This document shows, piece after piece, positions 46,444 to 59,290 of a stretch of 64,000 nt of DNA. Where the stretch lies: the NCBI GenBank assembly GCA_025766275.1, contig JAFKAC010000016.1, positions 62,001 through 126,000 of the forward strand, written 5' to 3'. Source of the DNA: Lactarius indigo (lineage: Eukaryota; Basidiomycota; Agaricomycetes; Russulales; Russulaceae). Every line of letters begins with the position of its first letter. The first letter of the stretch is position 1. The notes below the pieces were generated by a model. That model searched no databases. It saw only the letters and a list, made by a program, of their open reading frames with translations, and was not told where the DNA came from. Both the position numbers and the translations under genes were made by a program.

Positions 46444-46448
46444 AGGGG
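46444..46448. repeat. Copia target-site duplication, right copy (AGGGG)
   Basis: Follows the CA end of the 3' LTR and matches 40845-40849. Confidence 0.9.
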
Positions 46449-46690
46449 TGGATTGAGAGCGGTGCGGGGGAACTGGGGATACGTACCCCGAACGCCTGAC
46501 GACGGATATGTTCAATCACATTCGCGACGGGTAGCCGTAGTCGAAGAAGCTCTCGATGGAGAAGATCGCGGTGTTCTTGGCCGTAGTCCCCATGCTCCGT
46601 GGTACAGAGAAGCCTCTTCCCATGGCACCCCGGGTCGTCGATCTTCCCAATAACCCCCAAAGCCAATTCGGTCTACTATTACTGCCACAA

Positions 46691-47794
46691 GATGCGGATC
46701 CGAACGAACGCAAGCAATAAAATTCCTATAAGATCTAGTTGCAGCACCTCGTGATGCTATCCAAGTTCAAGTTGATACGCATCTTGATAGAGCAAAGTCG
46801 CGTGGATGTGAGGACAAGGGAGGATTCGAAGGAGTAGATTGAAGGGGTCGCTGGCGTGAGGACGTGACAAAGGACATAACTAAATTGCACGAATATTGTC
46901 GGGATATCACTTCCGGGTAAGCATTACAGTGATGATGCTAATGAAGCTCAATGGAGCTCGACCCGGGCAATTTACGACGCATGACGCGGTTCATCATGTG
47001 GTTTCAGGTTCAAGTCTACTGTATGTTTGCCTTCTACTTTCCCCAGCACGAACCTCTGATGAGTCTGATCATGGCTCTCCACGGTGCTGTCCTGCCATGT
47101 GTACCCAGTGTACTGGTCAAGGTACTGGTATCACATTCACGTAGCTGCCAATGCCAGCGTAGGTCAAGGTGCAGGTTGAGCTTTAGTGTCCAAGTTCATA
47201 AAAACAAACCGTTTTTTTACAATACCTCATCGATCTGCATCCACAACTCGAAATTTTCTCAAAGAGGTATGGACGCCTATAGAAACGAAGTAAAGTGGAA
47301 TAAACATGAGTGATCACTGATCAATATAACGCAAGATCTCGACGGATACTACTTGGCTAGCGGCACGGTCCAGCGATAACGGTGTAAGACCGTCGCACGT
47401 ACCCGCCAGGGTCGGTCACTGGCATCACTTTTGACAAATGCCAGCCTGAGTGTGATCGCCAATCGATGATTGTCCGTGCGGTACTACATATAATGTTAAC
47501 ATTGACACTGCCCGACATATTGCATGTCCGCAGAGAGGCCCTTGGAGAAGCCCATGTATGAGAAGTAAAGAAAGGATAAAGAGTACAAGTTTCCCCGATG
47601 GTACAGTCACGGCAAAATGGATATTGGGAGCGCCGGATAGCGGGAGTTACTGCGCCGCCGGGGTGATTTATGCGGGTGACCAACTTGAAGACAGTACCTA
47701 GGTATGAATACAACGCGATGGCCTGCGAGTACACATTCAGAATTACCACAACAGGAGAGAATGCTTAATCTCAAGCTACGTTTGGTCCCCTGCT
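46691..47794. other. Non-coding region between k5 and K2
   Basis: Collinear with 22601-23718. No supported gene on either strand. Confidence 0.5.
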
Positions 47795-48979
47795 CTAGGG
47801 AATTTGAAGCGGTGCGTCATAGGTCGACGCATCTATCCCTTTGCACAGCGCTTCAAACAACTTCCGGGCATCTTCTGCGCCATATTCACCTCCCTTCATC
47901 GCCACAACAAGCGACCGCAGCTTTCCCCCGATCTTCGGAACCTATACCCGGTTTCAGAGTCGCGTCTGAGTCCGTTGCGGCTCGGTACTTACTTCTTCGA
48001 CGAGCGTCTGGAACATAGCCCCGCAATCGCACACGTCGCGACAGAAGCTTGCGCTACGCGGATCTGCCTCGCGCGGGAGCTCCTGTGCGCACGAAAAGTT
48101 GACGCGGTAGTAGCGCACGGGCAACCGCGTGCGATCGAAGCCAGCCGAGCTCGAGCGACCTATGTCCATCATCACACCATTTGGATCACCATATGCGCAA
48201 TGGGCGATCTTGTGCTCGTGTAGGAAGCACAGCCCCTGGTACGTACTCTTAGCATTATCGAGGGAGAACACGGGGGGACATACCTCAAGTGCCTGGCGGA
48301 TGTAGTCGATCACGTTTGCGACCGTCTGTAGTGGCGGGCGGTCACAGTCAAAGAGGCGCTCAAGGCAGAGGATGACGTCGTCGCCGCGCTCTGCGGTGTG
48401 GAGCAGCCGTGGCGCTGGGTTCCATGGGTCGCCCCGGATCTCGGTGGCGTTGAGCGCCCGGAGGAGCGCGAGCTCGGTGCTGTGCAGTTTCACGCGCTGC
48501 AGGATCAGAGACGTGGACATTTCCGAGGGGGCGCCCGCATCTGCCTCGACGAAAACCTACATGTTGCATATAGGCTACCCATGGTACCAGTGACATGAGA
48601 ACGTACCATGTCCTGCGCATCGGAGTCTTGGTAGTGGGAAAGGTACTCGTCGACAACTGCCTCAAAATCCCTGGTGACGTGAATTTGAATAGGGGCGAGG
48701 GGTGTATGGGTTGGCGTCAAATGGACTGACATACACGTAGAACATATGCGATGAAGTGGAGGAGGATTGTGAGGTTGACATCCTATAAAGTCCATGGAGG
48801 GGAGACTCTTCGCCACCAAGTCCCATGCTCTCGATGGGCACCATCCTTTGAAGCGGGTATCCGAATCCATGTTCGACCAGTTCCTCAGGCTCGTGCTGGT
48901 CAGACTCCCAAGCCTCTGCGCCAGGCGTAGTGGCGGGAGACCCCGTAGTGCCCAAGACGTGAATTGAAGGGGAAAACAT
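47795..48979 (-). CDS. K2: kinase-like protein, predicted pseudokinase (323 aa)
   Basis: Five exons on the minus strand: 48735-48979, 48607-48670, 48284-48556, 47993-48235, 47795-47941. They total 972 nt, in frame. It is the block 2 copy of K1, with the same Gln/HCA/NFS at the VAIK/HRD/DFG positions. The K1 start ATG is ACG here, but an in-frame ATG 11 codons upstream (48979, MFSPSIHV) replaces it; at that place K1 has ATA. A further in-frame ATG exists at 49006. No stop or frameshift is seen. Confidence 0.7.
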
Positions 48980-49084
48980 TGGGGTAAAAGGTTCGAACAC
49001 AATCACACCAGAAGAAAAGTGGGTGATGCCTAGAAAATCTGACGCATTGGGGAGACCGGGTCACCCCAGGCGAAGCAGAGGATT

Positions 49085-49290
49085 ACCAGAAATCGAACCT
49101 CATTATTGAATAGGTTCTCTTGGCGTGCGCCATTTCGTCCTCCGGCTTTCCAGCTTTAACCAGAATTGTACAGAGCGCCAATCTCGCGAGCACATACTGG
49201 GAATTTGGGAGATTCGTTCTTCGGTTGCACGCCGAGAACGTATCGGCTCACGTGCTCCCACACTCACGCCACACCACTATAAAATGTTGA
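49085..49290 (-). pseudogene. T fragment, block 2 second copy
   Basis: Near-identical to 25022-25200, including its small internal insertion. Confidence 0.4.
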
Positions 49291-49387
49291 GGAATTTAAT
49301 CACTCTCTACAAGCCAGGTCCCTCACAAGATGGTTGTGTGCAAAGTGCGGGTCAAATTTTCATGCAACTGACAACAAAACTTCCATT

Positions 49388-50930
49388 TTACCAAAACCAC
49401 GCGTCAGGGTTGGAAAGCTTGTTGGAAAGTTTGCGATACATTTCCGCTTCTAACCTCCCTCCGGTCTTTCGGCACCGCCGGAAAGTCCCCGCGTTCTGAA
49501 ACGGCGACACCGAAACCAGTTCCGGATAGAGCCATGCGCAAGTGGAAATCGCACCATACGTCTGTTGCTTCCTCTTCCCGGCCCTGCCATTGTCTTGCTC
49601 GTTGCGCTTACCTTCGTCCAGAATATTCAACGCGCTCCCAAAGTCGAAAAAAACGGGACCACTTCTTCCGTCTGTACCTTGGCCTTCGGTCGACTTTTCC
49701 CCGTCGCTGTCACCATCAGTGGCTCCTGCCTTCCTCGCATGCTTGTGCTTCTTTTGGCACAATCCGATGACGACGATTGCGTCATCGATGACTTCGGGCT
49801 TGGCCGTCTGTCTTATATAGAGCAGCTGGAATGGACATAATCTCGGCGGTTGCACCGTCGATGGGTACGTCGGGGGCAGATGTCGTTCCAATCTCAGCTG
49901 TCATGACCGCAGTCACCTCTTAAGGCGCCTGCAACAAGAATCAGATAAGGCGATGAGAATGTATTAAACTCGTACCCTGAGCACGGTGGGTGCAACGACC
50001 AGAGTGCTATGTATTCTGTTTAACGACATCTTGGAATTAGCCGATGATTTTGGTTTTAGGGACAGCGGAAGTTGATGGGATGCTGAACAGTGAGCTCTGG
50101 GAAGTGAATAGATGGATGGAAGGCGGGGCAACACGATCACGGCACCGAAAAGTGATGGCGTTGTACTGGTCGGAAGAAGTTGTTACGGGTCCACAATGAA
50201 GATGCCGCAAGTTGCGAGGCAACCTCGACGTCATTTCTTGGTTACAGCATAACCTCGAACGACACGACTGGACTGGGTTCGCTCAGCAACTCTTTCGCAC
50301 GTCTCCTCACCACGGGTGGTATAGACAGAAATACATGCAGGAGCGTAGCCGTGTCCGCAGGTGGCTGCTCCACCAACTTGAATACAAACCGGTTTGAGAG
50401 TATGTATCTACAACACCATCAATCATTGCACAGACTCGGCCAGGAGTGAAAGAAAGCGTCTTACCCAGTGCTCTCGTCCTCCTCTCGCACGATGTGGTAT
50501 CGTCACACGTGCACAGCGAAAGACATCGCGTTAGACGGTGGGCTCGGCGTCGATGCCGAGGCCGATTTGTTCCCCCGCTGCGCTAGCGTGGCCAACCGGT
50601 TGTACCCCGTTCCACCCTCCGCGTCATATGGATGGGGGGAGCACACCCGATGTGCTGTCTCTGCAGAGCATGACAGCACATCTCGGATGAACGTGTCTGG
50701 TGCAGTAGGAGAACCAGCGCGACTTGTGGGAAAGGCAGCACGGGAGGTGGTGCGGTCAAGGAGAGCGTTTTACAAGTTGTCGTATACGTAGAGAAGGAAA
50801 TGGGTGGCGGGTCGGGGCACGGATATGTGGGGATCTCATCCGGTAGTAGTCTGCGTGATGGTGTCAGAAGCAGAGGTGCGATCGACCGAGAAAAGTACCG
50901 GATGCACCAATCTGTGAGTTGATATCGCTT
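49388..50930 (-). pseudogene. RRP6-like relic, type 2, block 2
   Basis: Copy of 25327-26830 with the tail frame 49891-49388 (RQTAKPEVIDDAIVVIG; PVFFDFGSALNILDEG). A small duplication near 49412-49432 (TTGGAAAG repeated) shifts the tail away from the normal VSHIFRP ending. The upstream portion keeps the frameshifts of the block 1 copy. Confidence 0.7.
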
Positions 50931-51599
50931 ACAGTGTCTAGTGAGAACTCACACTCTTTGAGAGTCACTGCCTTGCTCTTCATCATAGGTTCAGTGTGGC
51001 GCCAGGCGGGAAGTGTGCCGGCGCATGTGCAGGGAAACAATAGCTGGCAGACTGCACAGAAAGAGGGCAAAGGCATGACGTGCATCGCGATCGTGGCCGA
51101 GGAATTTCCGTTTCGGAGGCGAGGTCACGACGGGTGGGTGGGGCCCTCCCGGAGCGAGCTGATGAAGCTCGGAAAACACCGGGGCCCCATCATCAATCCA
51201 TCAGCAATTAGAGCGGGCGAAATAAAAGTGCACTGGTAACTTGAATTAGTCGAGAACATGGCTGGACAGATGACAGCAGGACAGGAGGAACGAGCGCGTG
51301 CATCCTCCGAGTCATCCGTTCACTGTATGTAAGTTAGGCGCTGAAGGCAACCGAACCGTGGCCGCCACGCCGGCCGTCCCGGCGAGGCCGCGTCGGGCTC
51401 GACAAAAATCACACCTGGGGCGAACCACCACGCAACCGCTTCAAAATTAACAGTGCAACACCCGTCGCATTTGCTTCCCACAACCCTTCTGATCCAGCTT
51501 CTTAAGTAAGTGTGATTGTCAATCACAGGCTGTTTATTACCTGCTATGTATAAAATTATCTCTTGTTCGCCCCCTGTCGTCGCCACATCAGGCGAGAGT
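50931..51599. other. Non-coding region, no gene seen
   Basis: Collinear with 26831-27499. Confidence 0.5.
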
Positions 51600-52245
51600 G
51601 GCTATATCCTGAACTATACCCAGTTCCAGAATTGGCTCTGAGACAGAGCATAGCCATGAACTGAGCCTGCTGCGACCGGGAACTCACCTCCTCAACGAAC
51701 ATCTGAGACGTGGCCCCGCAATCGCATACGACCTAGCAGAAACCCGCACCGGCTCTGCTTTGCGCGGGAGCTCCAGCGCCCCAGAGTGTTGACGCGGAAT
51801 AGCGCACGGACAGCTGGCGTGATCGAAGCCGACAAAGCTCGACGGCCTATGTCCATCATAACGCCTTTCGAGGCGCCTTAAGCACAATCCGCGATCTTAT
51901 GCTCGTGCAGAAAGTACAGGCTCTGGTACGCACATTCAGCACCGGGGGTGGCGGGGTGAGGGGTGGGGCGCATTGAGGGAGGTGCAGCCAGGGGGAACCA
52001 GATGAGGTCACGTACCTCGAGCACCCGATAGATGTGCTTGACCACGTTTGCGACGGGTGGTCACAGTCAGAGAGGTGCTCGATGCAGAGGACAGCGTTGT
52101 CCCCGCGCTCTGTGGTGTAGAGCAAGCGCAGAGCGTCGTTCCACGGGCCGCCAGGGATCTCCCCGATATTCTCCAACTTGAAGCAAATTAGTTCGATTAT
52201 CACTAGAGCATGGTGCAAATCCGAACGCACGCAATGATCCTAATT
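51600..52245 (-). pseudogene. Kinase-like remnant k6 upstream of NLR5
   Basis: The minus strand shows PWNDALRLLYTTERGDNAVL followed by CIEHLSDCDHP, aligned to K1 PWNPAPRLLHTAERGDDVIL, then LYFLHEHK-type sequence (CTGTACTTTCTGCACGAGC) followed by a stop. The rest is decayed. Confidence 0.7.
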
Positions 52246-52861
52246 CAGATCAGACTTCATGGCAGCACCTCGTGATGCCATCCAAGCTCGAGGTCATATG
52301 TATCTTGATAGAGGATAGCGCGGACATAGATGGAGAGGACAAGGAAGGGATTTGAAGGACTAGATTGGAGTGTCGCTGGGGGAGAACACGACGAAGTTGG
52401 GCGAATACGGTGACTATTGCCGGGAGAGCGTTGCTGTAATGAAGTGTTGACCCAGGCAATTGACTGCGCAACACGGTTCATGTGGTTTGACAGTATATTC
52501 TACTTCTCTCCAAAGTCTTCTACCTTTTCCCGCTGGGGTCAGCACGAACCATGATCAATCCATGATCGATAACGGCCCTCCGCGACGCTGCCCTGCAATT
52601 TGTCACGTTCCCGGAATTGCCACTACCAGTGTAGGTTGAGTTTACAGTAGTAGATAGATGTAGACGAAGAAAAGTACCTCTCCGAGTCATCGATCTCATC
52701 TGCAATTCGTGTAATTATTCACTCAGGCAAGCCACATCACATGCGCAAGGCAGTGCTCGAACAGCCACCTGCGAATACTTCCTTTCCCACTTGTTTCCCT
52801 CCGCCCTGATTGTCTTCCGATTTCCCTCATTGCTGATCGGCTCATCTCTATTACTCTTCCT
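52246..52861 (+). promoter_or_regulatory. Shared upstream region of NLR5 and kinase remnant
   Basis: Non-coding, collinear with the upstream regions of NLR3 and NLR6. Confidence 0.4.
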
Positions 52862-55800
52862 ATGTCTCAAGCTCCATCCACATCCACGTCCTCTTCCAAT
52901 TTCCAGTCCATCTTCTATACTGCCCTCAAAGCGTATGAGAAAAAGACCAAGAAAGACCTTCTCGCACATCCTCTCGCAGCCCAGCTACAAGCCTGCAACT
53001 CTCCCGCTGACATTCTAGTCATCCTTCAAGACAGAGTCAGGGAGCTTGATCAATCAAGGAGCGCCGACGAGAGATTATCACGGTGGCTGAACCCGACTAT
53101 CGATGTCCTTTACGCTTTCTCCGCAACACTTGGAGAAGGTGTTGGACTCGTGAGTCTCATTCAGTCTACTTGTCTACATCCACCCCCTTGATACTAATTT
53201 TGTAGGTATTCTCGCCCGCAAAAGTCATCTTCGCTGGTGCTGGGGTCCTCCTCTTAGTGAGCATCCTCATTTGTCGCTCGATCCTTACAATGAAGTTTGT
53301 CGTAGGCGGCCAAAGATGTTGAAGCCGGTCAAGATGCGCTCGCCGATCTCTTCGAGCGTATCGAGAACTTCTTCAAGCGTCTTGAGTCCTATACCTCAGT
53401 GCGACCGACAGACCTAATGACGGACATGATCGTCAAGATAATGGTCGAAGTGTTGAACATCTTCGCGATCGCGACTAAGGAGATGAAGCAGAGTCGAGCG
53501 AGTCCGTCGCTTTCCGCGATATATGTGTCGTTCGCTAACTGAATCTGTGCTCAGAAAAATATCTGAAGAAGCTCGTCGGAAAGAAGGAGATGGAAGACGC
53601 TCTGAAGCGATTGGACAGGTTGACGCAAGAGGAGGCTCTGATGGCTGCAGCGGAGATGCTAAGGCTCACGCAGATTATCACAAATGGTACGTCCGCGTGT
53701 TAGCTACTCATGGAACCTCGTGTTGAACATTTGTTAGACGGAAAAGAAACCAAGCAGGCGGTCCAGAAATTGGCGAGCAGCGTAGACGACATGAAATGTT
53801 TGTGATCACTCCATCGTTCAGTCATGGTACCTTTAACGCATTCGCAGGGAATGAATCGAGAAAGAGCCTCAGAGAGTGGGTAATCCCTCCGGATCCATCA
53901 ACAAATCACAACATCGCATGCGATCTTCATCACGGGGGAACTGCTCAGTGGTTCTTCCGAGGCAGCATGTTCGGCGAATGGAAGTCGGATGGGTCTCTGT
54001 TGTGGATCTATGGCAAACGTATGTTCTCCCGATTCTACACCAAGCGACCCCTGATCGCCGTCCACATTCTAGCGGGCTCGGGGAAGACCATCCTTTGGTT
54101 CGTGATCACTCGTCACTCTACACCTCGATGAGCTGATCTTGCCGTCCAGTTCCGCAATCATACAAGACATCGCAACTCTAAGAGAGGCGGGATCAGCGTC
54201 AATGGCGTATTTTTATTTCGATTTCAGGGATCTCGACAAGCAACATATCCGAAACCTTCTCCCCTCTCTTCTCATCCAGCTCTCCGCTCAGTCTGATCCT
54301 CGTCGCGACGTCCTCTCCCGGCTTTATTTGGCGCACGATAACGGCGAAACGAAGCCGAGGGTTGGTGTGATGATACAGTGCCTGAGGGACATGCTCACAA
54401 TTGACGACCAACGACCAATTTACATTATCTTGGACGCGCTCGACGAGTGTCCGAACTCATCCGGGATCCCGTCGCCACGTGAACAAGTCGTTACGCTTGT
54501 CAAGGACCTGGTCAATCTTCGTCTACCTCATCTCCATATATGCGTCACCAGCCGCCCCGAATTCGATATTCGGGCCACTCTTGGACCTTTGGCACTTCAC
54601 AGCGTATCACTCCATGATCAAAGCGGACAAAAGAACGACATCGTCGATTACGTCCGCTCCGTCGTATACTCTGAGTCTGAGACGATGATGAAGAAGTGGC
54701 GAGAAGGGGATAAGAACATGGTTGTTGACGCGCTCTCAGAAAAGGCAGACGGAATGTAAGTGCCTCGGTCGTTGTAACGTCGTGACGACAGCTCATGAGC
54801 TTAACCAGGTTCCGATGGGTGTTTTGTCAACTGGAAACACTACGACAATGTCTCCCACAGAGTGTCCGGCGTACTCTAAATGAACTTCCGGAGTCTCTCG
54901 ACGAGACGTACGAGCGGGTGATGATGGAAATCAAGAAGGCGAACCAAGTGCACGCGTATCGGATGCTTCAATGCCTGACGGTGGCAGTTCGACCCCTTTC
55001 CGTCGCCGAACTCGCGGAACTACTCGCGTTTGACTTCAATGTGGCGAAGGGTGGGATCCCTGAACTGAACTCGAACTGGCGGTGGGAAGATCACGAACAA
55101 GCGGTACTTTCAACATGCTCAAGTTTAATCGCCCTCGTCCCTGGCCGCGGATCCCCGATTGTTCAATTTTCGCACTTTTCGGTGAAGGAGTTTTTGATGT
55201 CGGATCGGCTCGCGACGTCGACGGGAGAGATCTCGCAGTACCATATCTCTCTTGAAGATGCGCACACGGTGCTCGCTCAGGCTTCTCTCGGTGTTCTACT
55301 CCGGGATCCCGATGTCACAAATGGCGCCAATAGTGCACTTCTGGCGCGTTATGCCGCTGAGCACTGGGTGACTCATGCGCGGGCCGAGAATGTCACATCA
55401 CGGGTCCGGGATGGGATGGAACAACTGTTTGATCCAAATCAGCCCTACTTCGAAGCGTGGGTCCGGTTGCACGATCCCGATTCCAACTACGATCCTCCTC
55501 CGGAAGCAGATCCGGAACCCGGAGCAAGACCATTGTATTACGCCGCGCTGTGTGGATTCCACGAACTAGTCGAACACCTTACTTTGAAATATCCGCAGTA
55601 CGCAAGTGCTCGAGGTGGTCGATGTGGAACTGCGCTACACTCTGCGTCGTTTGCGGGTCATCTCCAGATTGTACGCTCACTCCTTCAGCATGGCGTGGGT
55701 GTCGATATTCGAGACCACGTGAACGATACGGCATTGCAATGGGCGTCTATCCAGGGACATCGTGATGTTGTTGAATGCCTACTCGACCATGGCGCGGATG

Positions 55801-56132
55801 TGGACTTGCAGAACGATTACCACAATAGTTCACTAACTCTTGCAGCAAATTATGGGAAAATCGACGTCGTTCGGGTGCTACTTGAGCACAATGCGGATGT
55901 TCATTGCCGGGACAATTCCGGTCGGACTCCTCTACACGACGCAATATATGGTGCCAGTTATGCCACCGAAGGTGATCACTTCCGTATTGTGCAATTATTA
56001 CTGGAGCACGGTGCGGACGTAGATGCTAAGAACAATGATGGGGAGACTCCGTTGCAGATGGCATTGGAGCGGGGAGAGAGCGAGATCGCGCGGATACTTT
56101 CTGAGTTTCGTTCTGGGAGAGCACAAATGTAG
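52862..56132 (+). CDS. NLR5: Goodbye-NACHT-ankyrin protein (950 aa)
   Basis: Nine exons: 52862-53149, 53206-53256, 53306-53501, 53555-53686, 53738-53797, 53848-54018, 54073-54097, 54150-54755, 54809-56132. They total 2853 nt, in frame. Domains and motif positions are as NLR3 (Walker A GKPGSGKT, 298-305) with six ankyrin repeats. The end of exon 8 (QKNDIVDYVRSVVYSESE) and start of exon 9 follow the NLR2/NLR4 type, while most of the gene follows NLR3, so it is a mosaic. Ankyrin tips differ from NLR1 and NLR3 (DTALQWASIQGH; NSSLTLAANYGK; YGASYATEGDHFR). Confidence 0.9.
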
Positions 56133-56686
56133 TGCCTCGAGTTTGCTAATTATGGTGAAACTACGCTGCAGTGCGCATTCTTTTTCTTTCCCCTTGTCTC
56201 TACTTCGTTTGTGTTGCATAAACTCGCTACGGCGTGACCCCGTGCTTGTATTGACCGTGACATACAGCTCGCGGTGCCATACTCTTTTTTCAATGTACAC
56301 TGTACTAGTGATAAGCTAGGTATTTCGATGTCGTAGATTGTACTGGTACCTATGGCGAAGAACCTTGAACTCGATTTGCTATACTGTTCCTAGAAAATAC
56401 GGTTCTTTTTTAAAAAAAAAAACGGTCCCCCAGACATCCTGCTCCTTTGATGGGGATTCTCAAGTTTCTCGTGCTTATTCTCGTTCAACGACTACGAGTC
56501 TGGTCTTATCAGGTGCTCATCAACTGTTTCCAGTCTGTTTGTTTCGTGATTTTCCATGGATATAACTCGGCTAGCGGCATGCAGGGCCATGATAACAGTG
56601 TGAGAACTATCAGCTGTCGCGCATACGCCTAGAACAGCTAGGAAGTCCTGCTGATCCCGGGCCAGCTTCTTTGACAATTATGGTCC
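56133..56686. other. NLR5 3' flank with A tract
   Basis: Collinear with the NLR1 and NLR3 flanks, with an A run at 56412-56423. No gene was seen. Confidence 0.6.
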
Positions 56687-56879
56687 TCAATCATATATCG
56701 CTTGTTCGGAGAGGATCCCACAGCAATGAATGGATTTCTTGGCGTGCGCCATTTCGTCCTCCGGCTTGCCTGCCTTTACCAGATTGGTGCAGAGCGCCAA
56801 TTTCGCGAGCACATATTTGGGAGATTCGCTCTTCGGTCGCACGCTGACAACATATCGGCTCACGTGCTCCCGCACTCAC
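56687..56879 (-). pseudogene. T fragment, block 3
   Basis: The 62-codon minus frame with YVLAKLALCTNLVKAGKPED, uninterrupted as in block 1. Confidence 0.45.
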
Positions 56880-57034
56880 GCCGCACCACTATACCACTAC
56901 GAAATATTGAGGGTGTGCGATTTAATGACACTCTACGAGCCAGGTCCCTCCCAAGATGGTCATGTGCAAAGTGCGGGACAAATTTTCACGCAAATGACAA
57001 CAACAAAAGGCTCCCGTTTTACCAAGACCACGCG

Positions 57035-59290
57035 TCAGGGTCGGAAAGTATGCGATACATTTCCGCTTTTAACCTCCCTCCGGTCTTTCGACGCCGCCGG
57101 GAAGTCCCCGCGTTCTGAAACGGCGACACCGAAATCAGCTCCGGATAGAGACATCGGCAAGTGGAAATCGCACCTAACAAGGCCTTCTTCTGTCGCTTCC
57201 TCTTCATGGCTCTCCCGTCCTCTTGCTCGCTTCGCTCACCTTCGTCCAGGACGTTTGGCATGCTCGCAAAGTCGAACGGTACCACCTCTTCCGTCTTCGC
57301 CGCCGGGACAGGGGTCGACCTCTCTGTGTCGTCATCGTTGGTGGTTCCTGCCTTCTTCGTACGCTTGCGCTTCTTTTGGCGCTGTCCGACAATGACGATT
57401 GCGTCATCGATGACTTTGGGCTTGGCCGTTTGTCTCAGAGCAGCCGGGACGAACGGAACCTCAGCGGTTGCCCAGTCGATGGGAATGTCGGGGGCGGATG
57501 TCGTTACGGTCTCAGTTGTCTTGACCGTAGTCACCTCTTAAGGTGCCTGCGGCAAAAATGAGACGATCCAATGAAAATGTACTAACCTCATACCTTGGGC
57601 ACGGTAGGTGCAATGACCAGAGTGCTGTGTGTCCTGTTAACCACATCTTGGAATCGGCCGACGATTTTGGTTTTAGACACGGCGGAAGTTGGTGGGACGC
57701 CAAACAGCGAACTCCGAGGAGTTGAATAGACGGACGGAAGACAGGATGACACAGCTACGGTACCGAAAAGTGATGATGTCGTACTGGTTGGAAGAGGTTT
57801 GCTATGAGACCACAAGGAAGATGACGCGGGGGCTGGGGTCGGGTGTTCTGAAGAAACATCAACGTCCTTTCTTGGTTCCGGCGTTACCTCAGATGGCAAG
57901 ACCGGAGTGGGTTCACCTGGCGCCGCAGGACCGCTCATCCCTTTCCTCACAGCGCTGCGAATCACGTCGAGCATCTCCTTCGCACGTCTCCTCACCACGG
58001 GCGGTGTAGAAGGAAACGCATGCAGGAGCGCAGCCATATCCGCAGGCGGCTGCTCCACCAGCTTGCATACAAACCGGTTTGAGAGCATACATCTGGAACG
58101 TCGTCAATCCTTGCACGAGGAACGAAACAAAGCACACCTGCCCAGTGTCCTTGTCCTCCTCGCGCGCGACCCGGTCCCGCCACACGTGCACCGCGTGTCG
58201 AGGAAAGTGGAGGACTTTTGAGGCGTGGAACGTGTCGAACACGAATAGAATCTCGGCGGTTGCTCCGTCGATGAATTCGTCGGGGGCAGATGTCGTTCCG
58301 GTCTCAGCTGTCATGGCCGCAGTCACCTCTGCATCAAGAATGAGATAAGGCAATTAAACTCATCTCCTGAGCACGGTGGGTGCAACGACCAGAGTACTAT
58401 GTATTCTGTTTAACGACATCTTGGAATTAGCCGATGATTTTGGTTTTAGGGACAGCGGAAGTTGATGGGATGCTGAACAGTGAGCTCTGGGAAGTGAATA
58501 GACGGATGGAAGGCAAGGCAACATGATTGCGGCACCGAAAAGTAATGACATTGTACTCGTCGGAAGAAGTTGCTACGGGTCCAGAATGAAGATGCCGCAG
58601 GTTGCGAGGCAACCTCGACGTCATTTCTTGGTTAAAGCATAACCTCGGACGACACGACGGGAGTGGGTTCACTCAGCAACTCTTTCGCACGTCTCCTCAC
58701 TACAGGTGTAGACGAAAATACATGCAGGAGCGCGGCCGTATCCGCAGGTAGCTGCTCCACCAACTTGAATACAAACCGGTTTGAGAACACGTATCTACAA
58801 CACCATCAATCATTGCACGGACTCGGCCAGGAGTGAAAGAAAGCGCCTTACCCAGTGCTCTCGTCCTCCTTGCGCAGGACGCGGTATCGCCACACGGGCA
58901 CCACGGAAGACCTCGCGTTGGACGGTGGGCTCGGCGTCGATGTCGAGGGTCGATTTGTTCCGCCGCTGCGCTAGCGTGCCCCACCCGTTGAACCCCGCTC
59001 CGCCCTCCGCGTCATATGGATCGGGGGAATACACCCGAAGCGCTGTCTCTGCAGAGCGTGACAGTACCTCCCGGACGAACGGGTATGGGAGGACCAGCAT
59101 GACGTGGGAGAGGCAGCACGGGAAGCGGCGCGGTCAAGGAGGGCGTTTCGCAAGTTGTCGTATACGTAGAGAAGGAAAATGGGTGTCGGGTCGGGGCGCG
59201 GATATGTGGGGATCTCGTCCGGTAGTGGTCTGCGTGACAGTGTCAGAAGAGGCAGAGGTGCGATCAGACCGAGAAGAGTACTGGATGCAC
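57035..59290 (-). pseudogene. RRP6-like relic, fused type 1 and type 2, block 3
   Basis: The 3' part (57035-58242) is a type 1 relic, with FPRHAV to WRDRVAREED junction, HRDC part and tail. At about 58243 it switches to type 2 sequence (58245-59290). The minus-strand frame reads GATAEI-LFV-FDTFHASK, joining the type 2 tail segment to the type 1 exonuclease segment. Type 2 pieces farther up include FLLYVYDNLRNALLDRAASR (here still with CGA for Arg) and EVLSRSAETALRVY. The fusion marks a deletion of S9, an even-type NLR and the kinase gene. Confidence 0.75.

Larger units (their letters stand above)
40560..46690 (-). pseudogene. Kinase-like remnant k5, interrupted by the Copia element
   Basis: The right part (46444-46690) and left part (40560-40849) join to the same remnant seen uninterrupted at 22081-22600. 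It includes IGPSSSASFG and FCRDVCDCGAMFHWRTLFEE. It was already broken by stops before the Copia insertion. Confidence 0.7.
28563..52861 (+). repeat. Tandem block 2 of the NLR array (24.3 kb, 18.7 kb without Copia)
   Basis: Same module order as block 1, plus remnant k4, the 0.53-kb insert and the Copia element. NLR2 to NLR4 offset is 18460; K1 to K2 offset is 24076. Confidence 0.85.

Noticed and set aside
51600..52245. Kinase remnant k6 as a functional gene
   Set aside because: The HKIADC stretch is followed by a stop and later parts are frameshifted, unlike K1 and K2.
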